Shown: piece by piece, positions 10,384-20,280 of the stretch
How the letters are laid out: every line of letters begins with the position of its first letter
Numbering within the stretch: the first letter of the stretch is position 1
From: Adiantum capillus-veneris
Taxonomy: Eukaryota > Streptophyta > Polypodiopsida > Polypodiales > Pteridaceae
Assembly (NCBI GenBank): GCA_014529385.2
Contig: CM043953.1
Location: 109,934,549 to 109,998,548, forward strand
Length of the DNA stretch: 64,000 nucleotides
Direction of reading: 5' to 3'
Program-made: the position numbers and the translations under genes
The notes under the pieces: model-generated
Told to the model about the DNA's origin: nothing
The model's database searches: none
Seen by the model: only the letters and a program-made list of their open reading frames with translations

Positions 10384-12015
10384 TGCCCCCCTTCCTGATG
10401 TAGATTCCGTCCTCGGAAGCTATTGAGTTGAAGCTGGTTCGTCGAGGTGGAAGAGCATTTGAGATGAATGTCCTTAGCCTTCTTCAGTCACTGCAAAATC
10501 AAACAACATTGGCACAGTAATTGCATTCTCTTAAAAAGCATATGCAGTTTTAGGTAGACACATTGATTGGTAAAAGAATTTCAAACAATTTGATAGCAAT
10601 GAACATTAAATTGCAATGTAATCAAATGCATAAACAGATGTAAAGGTAAAAAATTAAACAAGTCTGGGGTCACTAATTTGACGGTCGAAAGGCACTAGAG
10701 ATCAAGTATTAATACCATGGGTAAGCTTCTTAATTTTCTGTGGTCAATTAAGTTGTTTAATCGCGAGAGCCAAGTATTCATGTTCGAGGGCTGACTAGAG
10801 GCTATATCTAGAAAACCTTGTAGTTAAGCTACCATAAAAGGAATTTCTCATGAAATCATAGCCTGACTGATTACTTTTTCTTTGACCCCCCAAAGTCTTT
10901 TCACATTGATTCAATCATGATGTGTGTGCTTATTTTGTTTGCCCTGGGTTTTTTGCTTCTCAAGGAAAAGCGCCCACACTGGGAACCTCTAGGGCTCTAG
11001 TACCATAGGCGATACATGTGAGTGAAGTACCAAATCAAGCTGAGATTTCTCTTCCAACTTAAAATTTTACATTGTGGCACTTTGATTTTTTGTTTGTTCA
11101 TTTTCAGCATTTTAATTTTGTAACTTCGGGGGGTCATATAACACTGTTACCCTCCCCAGGCTCATCACATTAGTAAACTCCCTTTATAATACTTAAGCTA
11201 AAGGTCAATAGGGTCAAGCCCACTAGAAAGCCCTAGTACATTTCATACAATGCTGCCTAAATCGGATTAAGAACCTAAGTAACCATTGCTTATTAGGAAG
11301 GCATTCCCCATGGTATTAAGAGAAGATCTCTAACACCTAACTTGGTCAAACTAGCTTAGTCGGACTGCTTGATTTTTAAACCTAGACAAGTGACTATGAC
11401 AAAACATTACATTGAATTAAATGTTTGATACTAAGCCAATGCGCTGAATATTATGCTACCAATCACAATCAAAGCAGACAATCATGGATGCAAAAAGATA
11501 AGGGCAATGCTAATGGACAAGAAACACCTGTTTGTGTTGATGGTCGTGCTTGATTTGAAGTGTGAACGAGAGAAAGGTTCCATGAAGGTCCAAACCCTAT
11601 CAATAGCAACACGCTCCTGTACACACTATGAAACACAAACAATACCTCTAGGAGGCACATTAGTGGGAAAAGAGAACTTCGCTAATCTCTCAAATCTAAA
11701 ACAGAAACACTCCTATCGTACTAATCTTACCTACCCTCCATCACTCAAGCGATGAGGATCGAAGGTGTTTCATGGCATAGGTTTCTGTTTCACTGTACCA
11801 AATGTGACATGTGTAGGTCTGAGTCAATGTCTTGACTTTTATTGTGCATACTCGTTTGCTAATTGCTCTTGCTCTTTATTTTTTCTTTTTTTTGTGAGTA
11901 TAAAGCTTTATATGTACATTCCCTAAGATTGGAATTGAGAGGTCAGGGAAAAAGGTTGAGAGGGAAACAAATGAATGATGACTGTCAGCAAACACTCCCC
12001 CCTTCCTTGGGTAGA
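10384..12015 (-). other. Element A 3' untranslated interior
   Basis: This 1.6-kb stretch between the ORF stop and the 3' LTR has no substantial ORF. It starts with the polypurine tract (10384-10398) and is collinear with 49432-50730 and 51290-51472 of element B at high similarity. The roughly 560 bp of B that hold an extra ORF are replaced here by about 175 bp of unrelated sequence (about 11670-11845). The conserved non-coding part may contain packaging or RNA-processing signals; that is inference. Confidence 0.7.
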
Positions 12016-15000
12016 TCATACCGTTTGAAATGAGCTTGTCACCCTTTGAAACCAATTGTTCCAGTTGGTAATAGGTGAGGATTTTTGCCAGTAGTTTTCT
12101 ATTACCCTAGGTGCCTTGTCAAGCTGCAAGGGTGGTAAGGTACTCTCCCATGATTTTATTTGCAACGTTGTTGTAGGTGGTGAACTTACCCCGGAAGGTG
12201 CAAACTCTTTCGTGCTTGGATGGATATGTACAGTGGTAGGTGGAGGTTGTGTCGAAGCTTCTATTTGCGTATAGGAACTACATGAAGAGCAAGAAGCTTC
12301 ATTTGATTTCCCTGTTCCTGAGCTAGGTGGAACAAATCGTTCTTTCTTTGGTACCCAAACTAGCTCGGGAGCAGGTGTGTAGCATTCTGTGATCTTTTTC
12401 TTTGCACGATCATTGATTCGTTTTGGAGATACGGGATTGGGCTCACTTGGGTCAGGTGATAGGTAAGAGCACAATCTACGTTTTGGCACCCAGATTTGAT
12501 CATTTCCTTGATAGTAGCCTTGGGCTTCCAATAGTCGTTTAGGGATCCATCGCAACATTTTCTTACTTTTCTTGGAGCGAGTGGTACGTTTCTTACAAGG
12601 CTTCTGTTTTTTAGCACTAGCTATGGTCACTAAAGAAGCTTTAGGGACCCACTTGTATGTTCTCTTCGTTACATTAGGATGAGTCTTGTCAGAAGCGATA
12701 CGCATTGCTTGTAGCATATTTAAGGGTATAGGCATTTCATCCCCCTCAGGTGTTACCCAGGTCGTCCCCCTATTTCCCCAAGTGTCTATGGTTGATGCTA
12801 GGTGGACCCAATCCACATTGTCTGATTCCGTCATACCCGGTAACACATCCATGTAAGGAGAATCTTGGCCAATGTCTGTATCCTTCTTACAAGTGTAACA
12901 ATATTGTAGTGGGGCCGAGTGAACTGTGGTGTCAGAGCGATGATCAATAATGGTTTTACTCCCTAAGGGGTGTACCTTACCAGTCACCAAATCCACTCTA
13001 AGGACAGAGTCTTGGAATTGCAAATAGACATGATTTTTAGACCAATCGTGAACCATTTGTGCTTCCCTCATGAATGGTCGTCCTAAAATCATTTCATACG
13101 ACATAAGGTGTTTAGAGAAATCCATTACAATGAACGTATGTCGTACCTTGTGTCCTAGAACTTTGATCTCAAGATCCTTGAGCATCCCCATAGGTTTGGC
13201 TATGGTACCATTTTCCATCTTTACCACAATGTTAGTAACACTGAGGCGGGGTTTTCCCATGGATTCCCAACAATCTTTTGTAACGATGCTAACTCCTGCA
13301 CCACCATCAAGAATTCCCTTTATAGTTAATACCTTGGTAGTGATGGGTAGGGTCGCATTAGACTCGTCGCCTTCAAAATACTGCCCTAATTCGTTAATGG
13401 GTACCTCGATCACAGACTCGTGTCCATCTAAGTCAAGTGATTGCACATGATTTTCCTCGTCAATCATAATCGAGTCAGGCCTATTTGGTTGCGCAAACTG
13501 CGGTAATCCCGTTCGTAGCTCTCCGTTAAGGAATGCTCGAAGTGCAAGGAATAACTCAGGATCTCCATACAGCTTTGCTATGATCGTGGTTCGGACCTCA
13601 GAAGACATGAAGTCCACTAGTTTGGCAACATTCATTGGCGTTTTGCAGGGTGTAGGTCCTTGACTAGGAACTGGTGAGGATGGAATCTCATATTCCTCAA
13701 TGGGATCAGGTATTCCTTCGTTAAACATCCTTTCCAACAAGAAAGGTGTATGCTCACTTTCTGATGTCCTGTCCTCACTCCCTTCTTGGATGATACTAGA
13801 TATGGCTAACGGTCTATGGTTCATGTGAGGTGGATGAACTTGCGTGGGAAACACTGTGTCATGAATTTTGACCTGCATGGGTTCTGGTTCTAGTTTCCTT
13901 TGAGTCTCCTCCACTAAACCTCTTAGATGTTTCACCTGCTCAATCTCGTCTACTGGGTTTGGGTACGTCCCAATCTTCTTTTTACGATTCTTCCCTTTTT
14001 GCCCCTGCGGTTTATCTTGGGGGTCTTGGATTGGATTTGGAAACACTTGTGGTGTTTTCAGAGGCTCTTTATGGTTTTCTCTCATTCGGCTTTCATTTGG
14101 TTCCATGTTACGGTTTTCTTTGTCGGTCTTTCCCTTTGTGGTATTGGTTCTAGTCTCCATTGTCTCGACTGAATCTGAATCATCCTCGAGGTCATTCATA
14201 TACACGGGGTCATCTCCTGTTCCTATGTTTGTTTTGGAACTTGGCTTTGAATTTTCCGTATTCTGCGACTTCTTCCTTCGTGTCTTCTTTTTCTTTGCTT
14301 GGATAACTGACGCGGTATCTCTCTCTTCGAGGATATGTCCTGGCCCTTGAAGCATGGACCGTGTAATCGCATAAGCGGGTGCGACGGGTGGTATTGGTGA
14401 TGTCACACTAGCAATTTCGACCAAATTCAGGGGTGTGATTTTAGGCGCATTTGGGTTATAGGGGCATTGGGCAATCAAGTGATCTATGCCACAACGATTA
14501 CATGTGAGTATTGGCATTGCAGACGTGCTCCCTTGATTCATTTGCATCTGTGCAGCATTCTTTTGCAGCCTAATAGGGCACTCCGCTACTCGATGTGGTC
14601 CACCACACTCGTAGCATTGAAGAGGTGGCCTCCTAGCCTGGGTGTTGATATTTTGACCTCTGGATGCGAGAGCAGCAGCTTGATAAACCGGCTTGACTTG
14701 CCCCCAACAATCTTCCATGTAGTATATAGGACATTCTTCCAATGTATCAAGACCGTAGGCAATACTAGTGTCTATTTCCTCCTCACAACCATCTGCATAA
14801 GCATTAGATGGCTCGCAACCCACTTGGTTCATAGGGGCGACTCTTGGATGCGGGGGCTGCGGTCCTAGCACAGGAGGTGGTAACGATGTAGCTTGTACAA
14901 CATTTTGAGATCTAGGGACCATGTGTTGCGGTAGTTGCTCAACAGGTGGAGTAGACATCAATACAGGAGCTCGAGGCGCATCCGTCCAAGCTACATGTGG

Positions 15001-16965
15001 TCTATTTGCCATCATACGTTTGATCATTAAACAATCCTTAGCTTGGTGACCATACCTACCACATGCGTTGCAAGTTCCATTAAATTTTACTCTAAACGTA
15101 GGGCACTCACTAGTGCTATGTGGACCTAAGCAAATGGAACACCATTGTTGCTCCCTTCTTGGATACATGTGACTATTTTGAGGGGGTCGATTATCCTTAA
15201 GAGACTCTTGGATTGCCTTGGTGAGGTCTGTCAAGAATGTCTCAAATACCTTTGGCTCATTGGCAATGGGCTTTGCAGTCATGGGTTCATACTCAATGGC
15301 TTGTGAGCTAGTGGATCTCGTGTCAGTAGACACCCTCATGCCTGCTATCATCAAGTTGTCCTCTAATTGGATTGCATTGGCAGTGACATCTTCCCAGGTT
15401 GTGATACCTCTAATCACTAGTCCATTATAGATTCCTTCATTCCTCAAACCTCGAATGAATCGATCAAGCAGTTGGTTATTGTTGAAGCGCTCATTTACAG
15501 GGCAACGAGAGTTTAAGTGCTTTAGACGACTAATGAAGTCCCTTACTGACTCTCCTTCCTTACGTTCGGCCTTCTGTAGCTGAGATGCTACACCCCAAAG
15601 CACACCTTCTCGTAGGTACTCCTTTAGAAACAACCTTCGAAGGGTAGGGTAGATTGTTTTCTCGTCCACCCTTAGGGTCCTATACCAATCTCCAGCCTTC
15701 CCACTTAATGTCAAGCTTAAGGCATTGCACTTATGTAGTTCCTTGCGTTCCCCTAAGGAATCACATACTTGTTCAAACACTTCAATGTGTTTTCTAGCAT
15801 CTTCGTCCCCATTGAATTTTTGCGTGAGTTTGGCAATTTGTACTGCCTTACTTCTAGGCTCTCTATCAGATGCATGACGCATATTTTCCGCGATAGATCG
15901 ACCTATGGTTTGAGCAAACGCTGCCAAGTCACCTATGTGAGGAGGCAGGGCCGGTGGAGGTACTCTTGGAATCATATGTGGGAGAGGAACGGGTACCGGT
16001 CTTGGCATATGTGTGGATGATGCAGGATATGGAACATAACCGGGCATAGGTCCACTCGGATAAGAGCTAGGGAGCGGCACTCGAGGAGCATAAGCAAGTG
16101 GTACTATTGGCGGTGTGGGGGCCATGTGTGCATAAGGGGCTAGAGGCACATATGGTCGAGGCCCCATATTAGGTACTACGACACTAGGTAGTGGCACTGC
16201 GCTAACCGTAGATGTCATCGGTACATTCTCTGTCAGGCTTATCCCTGGAGTGAGCACTGTGTTTTCCTTGATAGAGGGTTGAGCCAAGTTAGGGAAGCTA
16301 AAGTTTTTGCTCGGAGGCTCAGATTGCATAGAGACCCCAGGTGAAATGACGTAAGATGGGTCAGAGTGTAGGTCCGTCAACACCTCAGTGTGGAGGTCGT
16401 ATGTCCAATGATCATTAATGAACAATCCTTCTAGAGTCGACGTGTTAACGGTTTCTTGTGAGGTAGAAGCAATGTTGCTCCCCGTGGTTTTACTTGTCAC
16501 CAACGGTACTCTAGAGGGAACTTCTGAAGGAGGCAGCTCAACAGGGCCTTCTTGGTAAGAAGTTGGTAGGATATCCACATGGACACTCTTTGGGGGTGTG
16601 GGGTCCACGTGCGATGTGAAAGGAGAGTCCACTTCCCCACCCCCTTCGTGTGCTTCATTTGCATCAGGTTCCGAGCGAGTAGCTCTACCTAATGTTTCCA
16701 TGAAACGGCTAAACATACTAGTACTAGGCTGTGGAGCTTCGGGAGGTGCATGGCCTTCTCTCTCAGTGTTTTGGGTAGGGTATGCTTCCATGATTTCTGA
16801 GTCGGAGGAGGAATCACTAGCGGCTATTTTAGGGTCTTGGGTGGTGCTACCTTGTGTCCCCACTGAGGGTCTAGAGCTTATCGTGGATGGGTAATGGGTG
16901 TCCGTATGAACAGAGACACTCTCAATATGCTCGTGTTCTAGCACCTGCCCAGAGCGTAAGTGCAT
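12016..16965 (-). CDS. Gag-protease fusion polyprotein of element A (1649 aa, no RT/RNase H/integrase)
   Basis: The ATG at 16965 matches the gag ATG of B (61060) in context. Order by residue: Pro/Ser-rich N-terminus; gag capsid-like domain about 375-540 (motifs GKAGDWYRTL, VRDFISRLK); four zinc knuckles near 608 (CSICLGPHSTSEC), 632 (CNACGRYGHQAKDC), 784 (CYECGGPHRVAEC) and 822 (CNRCGIDHLIAQC); a charged Lys/Glu-rich linker; a retropepsin domain about 1205-1310 with LDGGAG near 1220 and ILGRPF; then a tail with four W(V/I)PK repeats. Compared with B, about 4.2 kb encoding RT, RNase H, integrase and a second protease is missing, and the frame is preserved across the junction near residue 1425. 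The canonical DTG/DSG is DGG here. It should build particles and may depend on other copies for enzymes. Confidence 0.9.
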   Translation of the reverse strand: MHLRSGQVLEHEHIESVSVHTDTHYPSTISSRPSVGTQGSTTQDPKIAASDSSSDSEIMEAYPTQNTEREGHAPPEAPQPSTSMFSRFMETLGRATRSEPDANEAHEGGGEVDSPFTSHVDPTPPKSVHVDILPTSYQEGPVELPPSEVPSRVPLVTSKTTGSNIASTSQETVNTSTLEGLFINDHWTYDLHTEVLTDLHSDPSYVISPGVSMQSEPPSKNFSFPNLAQPSIKENTVLTPGISLTENVPMTSTVSAVPLPSVVVPNMGPRPYVPLAPYAHMAPTPPIVPLAYAPRVPLPSSYPSGPMPGYVPYPASSTHMPRPVPVPLPHMIPRVPPPALPPHIGDLAAFAQTIGRSIAENMRHASDREPRSKAVQIAKLTQKFNGDEDARKHIEVFEQVCDSLGERKELHKCNALSLTLSGKAGDWYRTLRVDEKTIYPTLRRLFLKEYLREGVLWGVASQLQKAERKEGESVRDFISRLKHLNSRCPVNERFNNNQLLDRFIRGLRNEGIYNGLVIRGITTWEDVTANAIQLEDNLMIAGMRVSTDTRSTSSQAIEYEPMTAKPIANEPKVFETFLTDLTKAIQESLKDNRPPQNSHMYPRREQQWCSICLGPHSTSECPTFRVKFNGTCNACGRYGHQAKDCLMIKRMMANRPHVAWTDAPRAPVLMSTPPVEQLPQHMVPRSQNVVQATSLPPPVLGPQPPHPRVAPMNQVGCEPSNAYADGCEEEIDTSIAYGLDTLEECPIYYMEDCWGQVKPVYQAAALASRGQNINTQARRPPLQCYECGGPHRVAECPIRLQKNAAQMQMNQGSTSAMPILTCNRCGIDHLIAQCPYNPNAPKITPLNLVEIASVTSPIPPVAPAYAITRSMLQGPGHILEERDTASVIQAKKKKTRRKKSQNTENSKPSSKTNIGTGDDPVYMNDLEDDSDSVETMETRTNTTKGKTDKENRNMEPNESRMRENHKEPLKTPQVFPNPIQDPQDKPQGQKGKNRKKKIGTYPNPVDEIEQVKHLRGLVEETQRKLEPEPMQVKIHDTVFPTQVHPPHMNHRPLAISSIIQEGSEDRTSESEHTPFLLERMFNEGIPDPIEEYEIPSSPVPSQGPTPCKTPMNVAKLVDFMSSEVRTTIIAKLYGDPELFLALRAFLNGELRTGLPQFAQPNRPDSIMIDEENHVQSLDLDGHESVIEVPINELGQYFEGDESNATLPITTKVLTIKGILDGGAGVSIVTKDCWESMGKPRLSVTNIVVKMENGTIAKPMGMLKDLEIKVLGHKVRHTFIVMDFSKHLMSYEMILGRPFMREAQMVHDWSKNHVYLQFQDSVLRVDLVTGKVHPLGSKTIIDHRSDTTVHSAPLQYCYTCKKDTDIGQDSPYMDVLPGMTESDNVDWVHLASTIDTWGNRGTTWVTPEGDEMPIPLNMLQAMRIASDKTHPNVTKRTYKWVPKASLVTIASAKKQKPCKKRTTRSKKSKKMLRWIPKRLLEAQGYYQGNDQIWVPKRRLCSYLSPDPSEPNPVSPKRINDRAKKKITECYTPAPELVWVPKKERFVPPSSGTGKSNEASCSSCSSYTQIEASTQPPPTTVHIHPSTKEFAPSGVSSPPTTTLQIKSWESTLPPLQLDKAPRVIENYWQKSSPITNWNNWFQRVTSSFQTV

Positions 16966-17683
16966 GTGCTTTTGATACCCTAAGGTGTCAAAAAGCTGCT
17001 CTAGGAGGCCTTGTGACTAGTTTTTAGCGTGTTTTTTGTTTATTTTTTTGCTAGATTTTTTAGAGCGTGTCGTGGAATGGGCCGTGTGATAGCTCGAAAC
17101 GAGCGTATCGGTCAGAGGGTCGTGCCGTGCTTTACAGCCCTCCGTTTGGTCACTCTATGCCCTCGGAATCCCTAAAACTGTCAATTTCCAGTAGGGAACT
17201 AGGCCCAAACTAGAAAGTCTAAGGGTGCAAGTGGGAAGAGAAAGGAGGAGAGTGGAGGACTTGTCCCACATGCTCTCATTCTCTCTTGAGGGAGTAGGGT
17301 ATATATATAAGAGTGAGTCTAGTATATATCATAAGACTGAGGACTGAGGCCTGAGGCCTGGGCCTGGGCCTGGGCAAATGATCCCGATCCCAGAAATTGA
17401 AAAAACGCAGAAATTCAGAAATTGCAGAAAATTGCAGAAATTGCAGAAAATTAAAAAAAACGCAGAAATTGCAGAAAATTGCAGAAATTGAAAACGCCGA
17501 ACTTGAAAATGCAGAAATTGCGGAAATTGAAAAAACGCAGACAATAGCAGAAATTGAAACTTGACAGCAAATGCAGAAAACGCAAAAAACAGAAATCTCC
17601 ACACACTCCTTCCCTGCCTTTCCTATGATAGAAATTGCACCACAAGGAAGCGTAAAGTGCTAACCGAGCTTAGTGTAGGGCAT
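16966..17683 (-). other. Element A 5' leader with GCAGAAATT repeat tract
   Basis: The untranslated leader lies between the primer site and gag ATG. From 17392 to 17590 the plus strand repeats variants of gcagaaatt, many times and imperfectly, often as gcagaaaattgcagaaatt. Next to it, at 17346-17375, are GGCCTG hexamers. A TATA-like tatatatataag at 17300-17311 and the neighbouring block are conserved in B (61420-61470). No ORF of note. Confidence 0.75.
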
Positions 17684-17702
17684 ATCCCCGGCAGCGGCGC
17701 CA
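17684..17702 (-). promoter_or_regulatory. Element A primer binding site, aspartate tRNA
   Basis: The plus strand reads atccccggcagcggcgcca, matching the 3' end of plant aspartate tRNA with one substitution, five bases from the 5' LTR. It is identical in element B (62119-62137) except for its first bases. Confidence 0.85.
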
Positions 17703-17706
17703 AAAA

Positions 17707-17949
17707 TGTGCGCTCCTTGCCGCACTGTCGAAGCAAGGGACTTGCCAATACACCGTATGCGAGCCACAAACGGCTCCAAGCACACAACAAGCCTAAACTA
17801 GCAAGCTCAAGAAAACAAAGGGTGTGTCACTCACCGCTCTACGCTCGCCTTCGTGGTGGATTCCTCGCCGCGATGAAGAAGAAGCTGCAGTCGTGCCGCG
17901 CTCAACCGCTTCGCCGCCGTCGTGCCTTCGTAATGCTCGATCGCACACA

Positions 17950-18007
<58 letters not shown>

Positions 18008-18301
18008 AGGAGGTGAAGAAGAAGAAGATGGAGATGGAGCAAGAGCACTCTTCAATTGCACAAATGAGAGAATGAGTAAAAATTAGGTTTAGTTGGCTTT
18101 TATAGGAGCTCACCCCATTCACACTTGGGCGCCCATGCTTAACCAGCTAATCCCTTGAATGTCCAAGTTAAAGTGCGCCTCTCATCGGCGATCACTCTAC
18201 CTTTCCCTATTGGTCCGACAAGCCCGGTACCTGACTCTACCAAATACATAATACGCGTCCATCGTAGGTGATGGGGTGTCCGTGAGCCGTGAGGGTTAAC
18301 A
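17707..18301 (-). repeat. Element A right (5') LTR, 595 bp, with promoter
   Basis: This is the promoter-bearing LTR for the minus-strand element. The TATA box TATAAAAG is the complement of 18097-18104, and a CCAAT-type ggaccaata lies upstream (complement near 18207-18216). The (CT)n(CA)n tract at 17952-18007 lies downstream of the TATA, inside the transcribed part. Confidence 0.93.
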
Positions 18302-20128
18302 ACAGCCTATGGGGGTTTTTGAAAATGTTATAGATTCCAGAAACACTTGATGCCTTGCCTTTGCCTCCATAGGAATGTATTGCTCCATAAAGAAACTCAC
18401 AGCACATATGACATACCCCTTGGCTCCAAGCCAAAGCCTACCAATGCCTTCTACTTGCATAGCCAATGTTGGATCTGGCCAAACAATGCTCCTCTCCATG
18501 GCCAAAATGTGGGTGTAGAAGAGCTCAAGACCGTTAGTGTTTTAAAACGCTTCGATGAGGAGCCAAAAACCTTGAAGGCCCTATCGAGAGCATTTCAAAT
18601 GCTAAGACGAGCTCACAAAAGCTATTCATTTTCCTCGGCATCTCAAAATGCTCCTAGAGTAATCGGTCTAATCGGTCTATGGAGCCTCTCTAGCTAATTG
18701 CATTTCCAAATGTGCCAAAAGCATGCACAATGGCACCATTTTTCTTAAATCACCACCCCTTAAGCATTTTAAAACGCTACAAAGAGGGAGCCTATCTATA
18801 AAGAAAGTTACGTCGAATGGAGCTGCTCCAATAGTTGTGTCTCAAAATGCTCACATCTACTGAAAACCCAACCCCCCCCCCCCCCAATTGCAAGGGCATC
18901 TAAAAGCGCATCTAGGCAATGGAGCCCTCCTTGCGGGTTGCGTTTTAAAACACTAAGCACCAAGAGAGAGAGAAAATGCAGGGGCTTGCCTTGCCTTGAT
19001 GCCATGTCAAAGTTAATGATGAGGAAGCATAGAGATAGGGAGAGAATGTCTGAGAGAGAGAGAGAGAGAGTTAGAGAGAGATTTTGCTAAACCAACCAAC
19101 TTAGCAATGAATTAGAATATTATACAATGGGGGCAAAGGTGCACTTATATACTACCTGGGGTTCTTAAATATCCCCCCCTCAAGAAATTGACCTACCCAT
19201 TACATGTCATTTAAGTAAATTAAATACCTAAGGGACAAAATGAATACTAGGATCACATTAGGCATTGACTTGAGATGCATAAGCTCTAACACCTTCTCTG
19301 AAACTCATAATGGAAATATGTAGGAAGACCAAGTCAATGAAGAAACTACCATGGACACCCCATAAGTAGCTAACCATTAGATACACCTTGGTGAATTTGC
19401 AATCACCAACTTGTCACATGAATAGAATGCCATCTCGAGCATTGGTTGCCTCATAAAAAGTTTAAATGTAGACCAAAATTCATTTAAGAATCCCCATTCA
19501 TGAATTATGAACACATCATGTCTAAGATTTTACAAGATAATGAACTTTGGAACACACCTTGTCCATAATCTAGCCAACAACAATGGATTGTTTGCATTAC
19601 ATCCCTAGTGTTTTGTATACATAATCATGGTTGCTTGCTAGCTTGCAATGTGCTTTTGAACTCCAACACATGGGTTCAAATAGTGATGACTTGAACTCCA
19701 GCACATGCATCCAAATCAAGCATTTGCAGCTCCAATTGCCCCTCTCTATCGCTCATTTTCCTCTCTCTGGTTGAAGCATGTTGCATCAAATTCCACTGGA
19801 CTATAGACCCAGATTCTTAGCCACTTTGGGCACCACCATGTGAGTCTCATCTCAAACCTTGCCCTTCAAGACTAAGACAGCTTCCACTTCAATGAGAAAA
19901 TAGCTTATATCATTGAAATCTAGCTCTTCCTTTATGATTTGAAGGCGTAATGACATGGCACCATCTCGTACTCCTCTGGCAAGTTTGCAAGTACCAAGGC
20001 AACTAAATGGGTACAAGTCAATGCACTATCCATAGCAAAATGTTTATCTTGGACCATTGCAGGCCAAATCTAGAGTTCACCACATAAGCATCCCCTTCAA
20101 AACATGGCACTTCACAACTATCCCCAAC
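18302..20128. other. Unassigned interspersed sequence
   Basis: No convincing gene. The longest plus frame (18347-18697) has no recognisable domain. The motif ttttaaaacgct recurs loosely (near 18539, 18768 and 18943), and there is a 14-base C run at 18872-18885. A small LTR-like unit lies at 19005-19172. The copia H sequence broken at 9802 does not continue here. Confidence 0.4.
18988..19200 (-). repeat. Small LTR-like unit (about 168 bp) with primer-site and polypurine-like flanks
   Basis: On the minus strand a purine tract (ttcttgaggggggga, plus 19173-19187) precedes a 168-bp segment (19172-19005). That segment contains a TATA box (complement of ttatata, about 19145) and ends in TTTGACA. 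A degenerate initiator-methionine primer site, TGGCATCAAGGCAAGG (complement of 18989-19004), follows. A GA microsatellite lies inside at 19049-19082. Having both signals around one LTR is the layout of the middle LTR in a tandem element. No second LTR copy was found, so this is tentative. Confidence 0.4.
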
Positions 20129-20280
20129 GTCCATCCAGGACTGTTTGCTTCCGCACCAAGCTCAAAAACTGGTATAAGAGCAAGGTCTTGGAGGTATTGA
20201 GTTGAGGTGAGTTTCGAACCATCTCTGAATTTTCTGCAGAAATTTGACTTATTGCGGCTTCCAATGCTCTGGCCGAAGTG

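Larger units (their letters stand above)
9803..18301 (-). mobile_element. Element A: young non-autonomous gypsy-type LTR element with intact gag-protease ORF
   Basis: Two LTRs (9803-10383 and 17707-18301) start TGTGCGCTCC and end GGGTTAACA. Outside microsatellites they differ at two positions, so insertion was recent. The right LTR is the 5' one: it is flanked by an aspartate-tRNA primer site (17684-17702). A polypurine tract (minus strand aggaaggggggca) abuts the left LTR at 10384. Flanking 5-mers are acagt (9798-9802) and acagc (18302-18306), a 4-of-5 match. One 1649-codon ORF is present; no RT, RNase H or integrase exists anywhere in the 8.5 kb. It is the pol-deleted relative of element B. 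Confidence 0.93.

Noticed and set aside
13070-13450. Plus-strand ORFs inside the element A gag-protease region (also 14467-14868 and others)
   Set aside because: They are shadows of the long minus-strand frame, with no matching domains.
17824-18122. Ser/Arg- and Thr/His-rich ORFs over the A and B LTRs
   Set aside because: They are produced by CT/CA microsatellites and LTR sequence. Frames differ in both directions and no start context is convincing.
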